Shown here: positions 35,536 to 44,123 of the stretch, one piece after another | Position numbering within the stretch: position 1 is the stretch's first letter | Layout: every line of letters begins with the position of its first letter | DNA from: Flavobacterium daemonense | Lineage (GTDB): Bacteria > Bacteroidota > Bacteroidia > Flavobacteriales > Flavobacteriaceae | Assembly: GCF_007341385.1 (NCBI RefSeq) | Contig: NZ_VJYD01000001.1 | Coordinates: forward strand, 310,001 to 374,000 | DNA length: 64,000 bases | Reading direction: 5' to 3' | Notes under the pieces: generated by a model | What the model was told of the DNA's origin: nothing | Seen by the model: the letters and a program-made list of their open reading frames with translations, nothing else | Database searches by the model: none | Translations under genes and position numbers: made by a program

Positions 35536-36132
35536 ATGGAAATCGATATAAAAAGTGCGCATGGTTTAATTCCAGCAATAATTCAGGATTCAGAAACAAA
35601 AAATGTTTTGATGTTGGGGTATATGAATGAAGAATCGCTTCAAAAAACAATTGAAACGCAAAAAGTAACTTTCTTTAGCCGATCAAAACAAAGACTTTGG
35701 ACAAAAGGCGAAGAAAGCGGCAATTTTTTAGAACTTGTAGATATTAAAAATGACTGCGATGGCGATACACTTTTGATTCAGGCAAAACCTGCGGGTCCAA
35801 CGTGTCATACGGGTGCAGATACTTGCTGGCAAGAGCCTAATAATTCTAATTACGGTTTTATTTCGCAATTAGAAAACACGATAAAAACACGCAGAGAAAA
35901 TGCTGACTCTGAGAAAAGTTATGTAGCCTCTTTATTCGAAAAAGGAATCAATAAAATTGCTCAAAAAGTTGGAGAAGAAGCTGTAGAAGTTGTTATTGAA
36001 GCAAAAGACAGTAATGATGACTTATTTTTAAGCGAAAGCGCCGATTTATTATTTCATTATTTGATTCTATTGCAGGCAAAAGGATATCAGTTAAATGATG
36101 TCGTTGACGTTTTAAAGAAACGTCAGAAATAA
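35536..36132 (+). CDS. hisIE: Bifunctional PR-AMP cyclohydrolase / PR-ATP pyrophosphohydrolase
   Basis: A 198-residue fusion for steps two and three of the pathway. The N-terminal HisI part (about 1-105) has FFSRSKQRLWTKGEESGN and the zinc-site DCDGDTLL...GPTCHTGADTCW; the C-terminal HisE part (about 112-198) has KKIAQKVGEEAVEVVIEA-type helices (here NKIAQKVGEEAVEVV) and SADLLFHYLILL. It completes the operon hisGDCBHAF(IE), the same gene order as in enterobacteria. No clear terminator follows. Confidence 0.96.
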   Translation: MEIDIKSAHGLIPAIIQDSETKNVLMLGYMNEESLQKTIETQKVTFFSRSKQRLWTKGEESGNFLELVDIKNDCDGDTLLIQAKPAGPTCHTGADTCWQEPNNSNYGFISQLENTIKTRRENADSEKSYVASLFEKGINKIAQKVGEEAVEVVIEAKDSNDDLFLSESADLLFHYLILLQAKGYQLNDVVDVLKKRQK

Positions 36133-36188
36133 TTTAAAATTGTGAAAAAATATTTACTAAATTATGTTAAAATAAAATTTATTTTTTG

Positions 36189-36204
36189 ATATTTACGTAA
36201 ATAT
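36189..36204. promoter_or_regulatory. Perfect 16-bp palindrome before a membrane-protein gene
   Basis: ATATTTACGTAAATAT is a perfect palindrome ending 8 bp before the ATG at 36213. A dimeric repressor site is possible; chance cannot be excluded in AT-rich sequence. Confidence 0.3.
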
Positions 36205-36212
36205 TTTAAGCC

Positions 36213-36926
36213 ATGGATATAGAGACATTCAGAAAGCGTTTTGTAAATCATTCTGATGAGGATTTAATTTTAATGCTTACAAAAAACGCCAGCAAATACA
36301 ATCCTGATGCGCTAACTGTTGCAAAGGAAATTTTAATTGCCAGAAATATTGATATTGAAACCATTCTTAAAAATGAGAATGAAAACAATGAGAATTTAGG
36401 GGAGGAAGAGTTAGAAAGAAGATATATTGAAGAGCTTTCTCCTTTAGAACAAATTGAATATCTATCTTCAAAAAGGCTTGAATTTGAAGAAAATATCGAG
36501 GATTTAATTGAAGACAAAAATAAGGATTTGACAGACGCGGAACTTCTTTTAAGCTTTGAAGAAATTCTGGATCAAATTCTTAAAAATGGGAATTTCGGTG
36601 ATTTGACTGATAATTATTCTAAAGAGAATTATTTTATCATCAGCAATATAATTGAGCAGCGAAGTGTTGAAATTCCAATGTCAATTCTGAAAAAAATTGA
36701 CCGCATAAACGACATCTCAAGAAAAGATTTTTCTAAAAAGTTTACTCGAAATATCATTATTGGTCTAATACTTTTAACTGCTGGTTTGGTGTGTTCAATT
36801 GGAACCGGTGGCGGAATTATTTTTTACGGAGCAGTTTTGTCTGGCTTAGGATTAGTAATAAACGGATTTGCTGGCAAAAGAAATTTGAGACGAGGAGCAC
36901 AAATTGGGCTTGAGTCTTATGGGTAA
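36213..36926 (+). CDS. Hypothetical membrane protein
   Basis: A 237-residue protein I do not recognise. The first 175 residues are mostly acidic and predicted helical (coiled-coil-like stretch around 70-120, with EELERRYIEELSPLEQIEYLS), followed by two transmembrane segments at about 181-199 and 201-219 and a short basic tail (GKRNLRRG). The start ATG follows a palindrome. It is 80 bp after hisIE with no terminator seen, so it could be read through from the his operon, but nothing ties it to histidine synthesis. Confidence 0.65.
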   Translation: MDIETFRKRFVNHSDEDLILMLTKNASKYNPDALTVAKEILIARNIDIETILKNENENNENLGEEELERRYIEELSPLEQIEYLSSKRLEFEENIEDLIEDKNKDLTDAELLLSFEEILDQILKNGNFGDLTDNYSKENYFIISNIIEQRSVEIPMSILKKIDRINDISRKDFSKKFTRNIIIGLILLTAGLVCSIGTGGGIIFYGAVLSGLGLVINGFAGKRNLRRGAQIGLESYG

Positions 36927-37024
36927 TAATAACTAATTTTTTTCGTAATTAAACCGTTGAAAAACCAATAAATAACGCAACATCCGATTAAACGCATTAA
37001 CAATTAAACGATTCAACAGTTAAA
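36927..37024. repeat. Octamer array between convergent genes
   Basis: Five 8-nt words in exact phase (GATTAAAC, GCATTAAC, AATTAAAC, GATTCAAC, AGTTAAAC) fill 36986-37025, the last base falling in the stop codon of the minus-strand CBM9-like gene. A partial inverted arm, TTAAACCGTTGAA, lies at about 36949-36961. No ordinary terminator is seen in this gap. Confidence 0.75.
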
Positions 37025-37723
37025 CTAATTTACAAACTCAAAAACCGCAAATTCCTGTGGTTGATGAAACCCAAATTTCAGACTCTTATAGGGTTGTAAA
37101 GCAAGATACTCAGTAGTATTTCCATAATCGATTCTAAAAAGATTTCCTTTCCATTTTGTGCCAATTTTTGGTTTTATGAAATTGCCGTTTTCAATTTTTT
37201 CCAAGCTTGAAAACGGAATTTTAATCTCTGTACAAAATCCATTTTCGCTGATTTTGCTGGCAGTTTCAAGTCCGGCAATATCAAAAAGCATTGAAGTTTT
37301 CCAGCCTCCACATTCTGCAGAAATACATTTTAAAAGCATATCGTAATAGGCGGAATAAGCATTTACGCCAACTTCAATGTAATTTTTTCCATCACCGTCG
37401 GCATCGATGAAAATTTCTACTAAATCATCAGTATTAAAAATTTGAGAATCTTGTTTTTGAGGTTTTCCAATAATTTTAGAATCGGCAGAACGATAAGCGA
37501 TATAGAGATTTTCGTCATTCCAAGAAAGTGAAACAAAAGTATCTTGAGTTGCTTTTTCGCCTGAATTATGAATTACAAAAGGACCCAAAAAAGGAGTTTT
37601 CCAATCAGACAAATCTCCGTCAATCGCCACTTTATCAGCTGTTTTATGTATTGCTATATTTTGGGAACGTATTGTACTTGAATAAGCGAATAAAAAAAAT
37701 GAAAACACAGCAACAAATCTCAT
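37025..37723 (-). CDS. Secreted CBM9-like protein
   Basis: A 232-residue protein with a signal peptide (about 1-20, ending at IRSQ). The rest matches the carbohydrate-binding module family 9-like domain: KVAIDGDLSDWKT at the start, SWNDENLYIAYRSAD, then DLVEIFIDADGDGKNYIEV, with the acidic Asp-rich loop that binds calcium or sugar in the family. No catalytic domain is attached. It is divergent from the M1 peptidase gene. The binding target is unknown. Confidence 0.85.
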   Translation of the reverse strand: MRFVAVFSFFLFAYSSTIRSQNIAIHKTADKVAIDGDLSDWKTPFLGPFVIHNSGEKATQDTFVSLSWNDENLYIAYRSADSKIIGKPQKQDSQIFNTDDLVEIFIDADGDGKNYIEVGVNAYSAYYDMLLKCISAECGGWKTSMLFDIAGLETASKISENGFCTEIKIPFSSLEKIENGNFIKPKIGTKWKGNLFRIDYGNTTEYLALQPYKSLKFGFHQPQEFAVFEFVN

Positions 37724-37833
37724 ATTAAAAGTCTAAAAATTAGAAAGCACTAAAATAGAGAACAATAATCAATTTGTGGTCATTTTTTTTCTAACAGAAA
37801 TCATAAAATTTTAAAATAATTAATCTGAATGTT

Positions 37834-37841
37834 TACATTTG
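37834..37841 (+). promoter_or_regulatory. -7 box for the M1 peptidase gene
   Basis: TACATTTG matches TAnnTTTG, 50 bp before the ATG at 37892, in the 168-bp divergent gap. Confidence 0.45.
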
Positions 37842-37891
37842 TTACAGATTAAACAGGTTTAATTACCTTATTTATTACAAATTTATAAATA

Positions 37892-39547
37892 ATGAGAAAA
37901 TACTTAGGTGGCGCTTTTATCGCCTTTTTAGTTGGTTTCAGCACAAATGCTCAAGGACTTTTAAACAAGTCAGAAACTGTTTTTACGCATCAGGACACTT
38001 TGCGAGGCAGCATTACAAATGAAAGAGCTTGGTGGGATTTAAAATACTATCATTTAGATGTAAAGGTAAATCCGTCAGAAAAAACAATTACGGGTTCAAA
38101 TACGGTTCGTTACACTGTTTTGACAGAAAACAACAGAATGCAAATTGATTTGCAGGAACCTATGCAGATTTATAAAGTAACTCAAAATGGGTTACCATTA
38201 AAGTTTGAAAGAGATGGAAATGCCTTCTTTATTACGTTAGCAGAAAAACAAAAAGTTGGAGATTCAAAAGAAATTATAATCTCATTTGGAGGAAAGCCTA
38301 AAGAAGCCGTAAGACCACCATGGGACGGCGGAATTACGTGGAAAAAAGATAAAAACGGAAAAGATTTCATTGCTTCATCTTGTCAAGGTCTTGGTGCGAG
38401 CGTTTGGTGGCCGTGCAAAGATCATATGTATGATGAAGTTGAAAACATGATGATTAGCGTAAATGTTCCTGGAGATTTAACTGATGTTTCGAACGGAAGA
38501 CTGAAAAGCGTTAAAAAGGAAAAAGACGGGACAAAAACTTTTAATTGGTATGTTTCAAACCCAATCAACAATTATGGTGTGAACATCAATATTGGTGATT
38601 ATGTGAATTTTTCTGAGAAATACAAAGGAGAAAAAGGCGATTTAGATTGTAATTATTATGTTTTGAGAGATAATTTGGCTTTAGCCAAAGAACAATTTAA
38701 AGATGCTCCAAGAATGTTGAAAGCATTTGAAAACTGGTTTGGACCTTATCCTTGGTACGAAGACAGTTATAAATTAGTCGAAGCGCCTTATTTAGGAATG
38801 GAACACCAAAGTTCTGTAACTTATGGAAACGGCTATAAAAATGGCTATTTAGGTCGTGATTTGAGTGGAACTGGCTGGGGGTTAAAATTTGATTTTATCA
38901 TTATTCACGAATCTGGACATGAGTGGTTTGCGAACAATATCACATACAAAGATATTGCTGATATGTGGGTTCACGAAAGTTTTACAAACTATTCTGAAAG
39001 CCTTTTTCTCGAATATTATTACGGAAAAGATGCAGCTGCTGAATATATCATTGGATGCAGAAAAAACATTAAAAATGACACGCCAATTATTGGTCATTAT
39101 GATGTAAATAACGAAGGATCAGGAGATATGTATCCAAAAGGTGCAAATATGCTTCATATGATTCGTCAAGTGATTAATGATGATGCAAAATGGAAATCGA
39201 TTTTGAGAGGTTTAAATAAAACTTTTTATCACCAAACGGTTACAGGAAAACAGATTCAGGATTATATCAACGAACAATCTGGAATTAATTTCAACAGGGT
39301 TTTTGCACAATATTTGACCACAAATCAAATTCCGGTTTTTGAATATATGTTTAAAAATGGTACTTTTGGATACCACTGGACAAACTGTGTTGCCAAATTT
39401 GATATGCCAGTTAGAGTAAAATTAAATGGCGTTGAAATGTGGTTGAAGCCTACAACTGAATGGCAATCTGTAAAAACTGAAAACGAAGACAGAAAATTAG
39501 AAGTAGATAAAGATTTTTATGTAACGTCTTCGAATATAGTTGAATAA
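37892..39547 (+). CDS. M1-family metallopeptidase (aminopeptidase)
   Basis: A 551-residue exported zinc peptidase; the signal peptide ends at about residue 20 (FSTNAQ). The zinc site is complete: HESGH at 339-343 and Glu362 in WVHESFTNY, 18 residues after the second His. The substrate-side motif is GMEHQ (about 304-308), a variant of the usual GAMEN. An N-terminal beta-domain (DVKVNPSEKTITGSN...) precedes the catalytic domain; the C-terminal helical domain of long M1 enzymes is absent. It probably degrades peptides in the periplasm or outside the cell. Confidence 0.93.
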   Translation: MRKYLGGAFIAFLVGFSTNAQGLLNKSETVFTHQDTLRGSITNERAWWDLKYYHLDVKVNPSEKTITGSNTVRYTVLTENNRMQIDLQEPMQIYKVTQNGLPLKFERDGNAFFITLAEKQKVGDSKEIIISFGGKPKEAVRPPWDGGITWKKDKNGKDFIASSCQGLGASVWWPCKDHMYDEVENMMISVNVPGDLTDVSNGRLKSVKKEKDGTKTFNWYVSNPINNYGVNINIGDYVNFSEKYKGEKGDLDCNYYVLRDNLALAKEQFKDAPRMLKAFENWFGPYPWYEDSYKLVEAPYLGMEHQSSVTYGNGYKNGYLGRDLSGTGWGLKFDFIIIHESGHEWFANNITYKDIADMWVHESFTNYSESLFLEYYYGKDAAAEYIIGCRKNIKNDTPIIGHYDVNNEGSGDMYPKGANMLHMIRQVINDDAKWKSILRGLNKTFYHQTVTGKQIQDYINEQSGINFNRVFAQYLTTNQIPVFEYMFKNGTFGYHWTNCVAKFDMPVRVKLNGVEMWLKPTTEWQSVKTENEDRKLEVDKDFYVTSSNIVE

Positions 39548-39584
39548 GTTTTTTTAAAGATTTTAATCATATGCTTAAAGTAAA

Positions 39585-39614
39585 CCCGACAGGTTTTTAA
39601 AACCTGTCGGGCTT
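39585..39614 (+). terminator. Hairpin terminator after M1 peptidase
   Basis: CCCGACAGGTTTT and AAAACCTGTCGGG form a 12-13 bp stem with a minimal loop 38 bp after the stop. The downstream sequence is only moderately T-rich (GCTTGTTGTTTG). Confidence 0.75.
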
Positions 39615-39632
39615 GTTGTTTGTGTATAGTAT

Positions 39633-39733
39633 GTCATTTCGACCGGAGGGAGAAATCACACTAGTATTTCCGCAAGGATATCGCCAATCTTTGTGGAGTT
39701 TCGAGTGTGATTTCTCCCTTCGGTCGAAATGAC
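39633..39733. repeat. 101-bp palindromic element, GTCATTTCGACCG type, copy 1
   Basis: Terminal arms 39633-39661 and 39705-39733 are 29 bp long and differ at one position. The ends read GTCATTTCGACCG and CGGTCGAAATGAC. The 43-bp centre includes TATCGCCAATCTTTGTGGAG. A diverged copy lies at 52294-52394. It sits between a terminator for the M1 gene and a bidirectional terminator. No coding capacity; likely a REP/MITE-like element. Confidence 0.85.
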
Positions 39734-39773
39734 AAAAAAAGCGTAAAAGATTAAATCTTTTACGCTTTTTTTT
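39734..39773. terminator. Bidirectional terminator
   Basis: AAAGCGTAAAAGAT and ATCTTTTACGCTTT form a perfect stem with A and T runs on the two sides. It serves the convergent M1 gene and the minus-strand helical-protein gene (39791-41335). Confidence 0.9.
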
Positions 39774-39790
39774 ATTGGAATTTAAAACCT

Positions 39791-41335
39791 TTACCTGCTA
39801 TTCAACTTAGCTTTTTCCTTAATAATATCAGCAATTTTGCGATTCTCGATTTTGCTTTCAAGCCAAGAAATAATATCTAAATAAAGGAAAGCTCTTTTTT
39901 CGTAAGTGTTTTTTTCAAGTTCTACAAAACGAGCATGCATTTTTTTGAATTCCTTTTTGATATCCGTTGGATAGAAGTTGTTTAAGTTTCTTAGGAATTT
40001 TATAATTTCTTTCTGAACTTCATGCAAATCGTTCATTTTCAGCAAGAACTTGTACGTGTTTTTCAGATGATTTTCTAAATAGTAATCTTTTCCTAATTCA
40101 TAATGAGCAATTAAAGATAAAAGTCGGGCGAAACACATTAAATCTTCGCGCATGCTTAAGTTTTTGTTATTGATGATTTTATCCAAATAAAAAATACATT
40201 CGTTGTACTTTTCATTTCCAAAATAAATCGAAGCAATTTTATAGAAAAACAACATTTCGTGATGTTCGTCAAGATGTTCGCTATGTAATTTCAGTCTTTC
40301 TAAAATTTCCGGAATCAAATATTCGCTTTCTTCAAAAGTGCCTTCCAGAATATGAAGATTCAGCTTATTATTGTAAACATATAAAAATGATAGCGATGCA
40401 ATGTTATCGTTAACCGGAAATTTATCATCTGCAATAGTCTCTTCTAAAAGCGTTAAATATTTTTTGAAATTAGACGTATATTTCAGCATATAAAGCGATT
40501 CTAGAAAATAATGATTTCCTTTTAAGAAAAACACCGGATTCAAATAAATCATATTCGGATTATCATAAAAGAGCGTAACCCATTTATACGCATATTTATA
40601 ACTTGCCAAGAAGTCTTGAACCAAGAAACTGCGCCATAAATTAGCATTGTAAAACCAATATTTCTCTCTAAAACCAAACTTGCTTTCGTCTAGTTTTGCA
40701 ATATGTCGGTTGAAATAATCGTCAATATATTTATATTCTTCATCGCTTTTTACGTAACCCGTTTTCAACATGATTCCGTATAATTGAAGCGATAAATTAG
40801 ATAATTTGCTTGAAATTGTATTTCGATAATTCAATTCCTTTGCCTGAATAACTAATTCGTCAGCGCGACCTTGAATACTTCGGGTAATATATTGCGATTC
40901 GATCAGTTTTTCGAATTCTACAATCTCATACGCCATATATTTTTCGTCATTTTCTAAAGCTTGCTGTTTTGTCTTGTCCAGAATTTTTAAACTCTGTTTG
41001 TACAAGCCTTTATTATAAAGAATAACAGCAAAATCAATTTGTTCACGCAATTGATAGCGAATATTCTGGCTCGGAATATTTAGGCGAATGCTTACCAAAA
41101 TTTGCTTGTACAAGTATGATTTTAAGTTAGATAGCTGTACTTTTTTGATGCTTCCGCTTTTCAGAATCAGCTTTTCATCATACGTTTCAGATTTGTCTAG
41201 AATATTAAACAATTCGATAAATTTTGTATTCGAACTGGTTTCTAAACGACTCGCAAAAATTTTAAATTGTCTTTTTTCAGATTTGGAAAGCGATTTTATC
41301 AGAACAAATAAGAAATCTTTTTGATGGTTAGCCAT
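39791..41335 (-). CDS. Large helical (TPR-like) hypothetical protein
   Basis: A 514-residue protein without signal peptide or transmembrane segment. It is predicted to be almost wholly alpha-helical, with repeating 35-40 residue helical hairpins (for example QSLKILDKTKQQALE, FYKIASIYFGNEKYNECIFYL), which suggests a TPR-like solenoid. The N-terminal segment (FVLIKSLSKSEKRQFKIFA) is basic. I know of similar unnamed proteins in Flavobacteriia but no function. It is divergent from leuA, 149 bp away. Confidence 0.7.
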   Translation of the reverse strand: MANHQKDFLFVLIKSLSKSEKRQFKIFASRLETSSNTKFIELFNILDKSETYDEKLILKSGSIKKVQLSNLKSYLYKQILVSIRLNIPSQNIRYQLREQIDFAVILYNKGLYKQSLKILDKTKQQALENDEKYMAYEIVEFEKLIESQYITRSIQGRADELVIQAKELNYRNTISSKLSNLSLQLYGIMLKTGYVKSDEEYKYIDDYFNRHIAKLDESKFGFREKYWFYNANLWRSFLVQDFLASYKYAYKWVTLFYDNPNMIYLNPVFFLKGNHYFLESLYMLKYTSNFKKYLTLLEETIADDKFPVNDNIASLSFLYVYNNKLNLHILEGTFEESEYLIPEILERLKLHSEHLDEHHEMLFFYKIASIYFGNEKYNECIFYLDKIINNKNLSMREDLMCFARLLSLIAHYELGKDYYLENHLKNTYKFLLKMNDLHEVQKEIIKFLRNLNNFYPTDIKKEFKKMHARFVELEKNTYEKRAFLYLDIISWLESKIENRKIADIIKEKAKLNSR

Positions 41336-41424
41336 TGTAAAAAATAATAATATAACTTATTGATTATTAAGAGTTTAACTGAGTATAAATTGTTTTATGA
41401 ACAGTATAATTTCATTAAAATGAA

Positions 41425-41455
41425 TTTGGTACTGCATAAGTACAATATATATTTG
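41425..41455 (+). promoter_or_regulatory. Promoter of leuA
   Basis: TTTG at 41425-41428 and TATATTTG at 41448-41455 are 19 bp apart, an exact match to the Bacteroidota -33/-7 arrangement. Transcription would start near 41462, leaving a leader of about 23 nt and no room for an attenuator. Confidence 0.75.
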
Positions 41456-41484
41456 TTATCACAATGTGAAATTACATTAAATAA

Positions 41485-42666
<1,182 letters not shown>

Positions 42667-42735
42667 TAAATAGAATAGACCCAAGAAGAAAGAGAAAAAA
42701 AAATAAAGATTTAAATACATAAAGAACGAGACGTT

Positions 42736-43854
42736 ATGAATTTGAAAATAGCAGTTTTACCAGGAGACGGAATTGGACCAGAAGTAATTTTACAAGCCAA
42801 AAAAGCATTATATGCAATTGGCGAGGTGTACAATCATGAATTTGTTTTTGAAGAAGCGCTTATGGGTGCTGTTGCAATTGACAAAACAGGAAATCCACTC
42901 CCAGAACAAACGCTTAATCTTTGTTTGAATACTGATGCAGTTTTGCTTGGTGCTATTGGTGATCCAAAATATGATAACAACCCAAATGCAAAAGTTCGTC
43001 CGGAGCAAGGTTTGTTGAGACTTCGTAAAGAGCTTGGTTTGTTTGCTAATATTCGTCCTATTAAACCATATAAAGCCTTAATCGAATCTTCTCCTTTAAA
43101 AAGAGAAATTATTGAAGGAGCTGATTTCACCATTTTTAGAGAATTAACAGGTGGTGCTTATTTTGGTACAAAAACACTTAACGATGAAGGAACACACGCT
43201 TCGGATTTATGTGAATATTCAGAAGAAGAAATTACTAGAATTGCACATTTAGCTTTTAAATCGGCACAAAAACGACGCAAAAAGCTAACCATGGTTGATA
43301 AAGCAAATGTTTTGGAAACTTCAAGATTATGGAGAAAAGTAGTTCAGAAAGTGAGCGAAGATTATTCAGATGTAGCTTTAGATTTTTTATTTGTAGATAA
43401 TGCAGCAATGCAACTGATTTTAAATCCAAAACAATTTGATGTGATTTTGACTGAGAACTTGTTTGGAGATATTTTATCTGATGAAGCAAGTGTAATAACA
43501 GGATCAATTGGTTTGTTGCCGTCAATATCTTTAGGAGAAAAAAATGCTTTGTTTGAGCCAATTCACGGATCATATCCACAGGCAAAAGGAAAAAACATTG
43601 CTAATCCAATTGCATCGATTTTGGCAGCAGCACTTTTGTTAGAACATTTTGGATTAACTAAAGAAGCTAATGTAATTTATAAAGCGGTAGAAAAAGCAAT
43701 AGAATTTAAAGTAGTAACTGTTGATTTAAAACCAGATTCAAAATTCGGTACAAATGAAGTAGGGGAGTTTGTTTCAAATTTTATTTTCAGCAAAGATGAC
43801 TTGTTGTATTTTAATAATGACAATGTTAGTATTGGACAATCAACAATTGTTTAA
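42736..43854 (+). CDS. leuB: 3-isopropylmalate dehydrogenase
   Basis: A 372-residue enzyme that oxidatively decarboxylates 3-isopropylmalate with NAD. Family motifs are present: LPGDGIGPEV at the N-terminus, REQGLLRLRKELGLFANIRP-type substrate loop (here PEQGLLRLRKELGLFANIRP), RELTGGAYFG, DKANVLETSRLWR, and the metal and NAD sites VDNAAMQL, LSDEASVITGSIG and EPIHGSYP. Full length, in an operon with leuA. Confidence 0.97.
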   Translation: MNLKIAVLPGDGIGPEVILQAKKALYAIGEVYNHEFVFEEALMGAVAIDKTGNPLPEQTLNLCLNTDAVLLGAIGDPKYDNNPNAKVRPEQGLLRLRKELGLFANIRPIKPYKALIESSPLKREIIEGADFTIFRELTGGAYFGTKTLNDEGTHASDLCEYSEEEITRIAHLAFKSAQKRRKKLTMVDKANVLETSRLWRKVVQKVSEDYSDVALDFLFVDNAAMQLILNPKQFDVILTENLFGDILSDEASVITGSIGLLPSISLGEKNALFEPIHGSYPQAKGKNIANPIASILAAALLLEHFGLTKEANVIYKAVEKAIEFKVVTVDLKPDSKFGTNEVGEFVSNFIFSKDDLLYFNNDNVSIGQSTIV

Positions 43855-43936
43855 AGTTTTTATTAAAATACTGAAATAAATAACAAGAAGTATTATAAAT
43901 GTTGAGATTTTATTTTTTTAGTTCTTAAAGTTTTTA

Positions 43937-43944
43937 TACTTTTG
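43937..43944 (+). promoter_or_regulatory. -7 box of the ilv operon
   Basis: TACTTTTG matches TAnnTTTG, 21 bp before the leader-peptide ATG at 43966. No clear -33 box at the usual distance. Confidence 0.5.
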
Positions 43945-43965
43945 TAACACTAAAAAATAGAAAAG

Positions 43966-44040
43966 ATGCAAATCTCAATTATTATTACTTCTGTCGTTGT
44001 TGTCAATGTGTTTAGCACATCTGCAGCGGGAATGGTATAA
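43966..44040 (+). CDS. ilvL: Branched-chain amino acid leader peptide (24 residues)
   Basis: A 24-codon frame starting MQISIIITSVVVVNVF and ending at TAA. It holds three consecutive Ile codons (43978-43986, plus an ATC at 43972) and four consecutive Val codons (43993-44004), with two more Val later. It has no Leu. This suits control by Ile and Val supply of ilvDBNC, which serves both pathways. A terminator and an alternative pairing follow. It was found by reading the leader region; its length and Ile/Val bias are the evidence. Confidence 0.88.
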   Translation: MQISIIITSVVVVNVFSTSAAGMV

Positions 44041-44094
44041 ATATAATTGAAAAACTATATTACAAACCTTCCAAATACTGGAAGGTTTTTTTTT
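44029..44094 (+). promoter_or_regulatory. Ile/Val attenuator (antiterminator/terminator)
   Basis: Terminator: AAACCTTCCA (44064-44073) pairs with TGGAAGGTTT (44079-44088), followed by a run of T. Antiterminator: GGAATGGT at 44029-44036, within the last leader codons, can pair with ACCTTCC at 44066-44072 over seven pairs with one bulged T. A ribosome stalled on the Ile/Val codons leaves GGAATGGT free, as in classical attenuation. The antiterminator is shorter than the terminator and should be tested. Confidence 0.78.
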
Positions 44095-44123
44095 GAATAA
44101 AATTTAAATAAAATAACACAATA

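Noticed and set aside
36986-37025. Octamer array read as a CRISPR or attachment-site repeat
   Set aside because: The words are 8 nt, degenerate and without spacers, and no cas or integrase gene is near.
41398-41424. Leucine leader peptide before leuA
   Set aside because: The only short frame (MNSIISLK) has one Leu, lies upstream of the leuA promoter and is not followed by a terminator.
43256-43585. 109-codon minus-strand frame inside leuB
   Set aside because: It lies entirely opposite a well-conserved gene, and its translation is Leu/His-rich without motifs, a shadow of leuB codon use.
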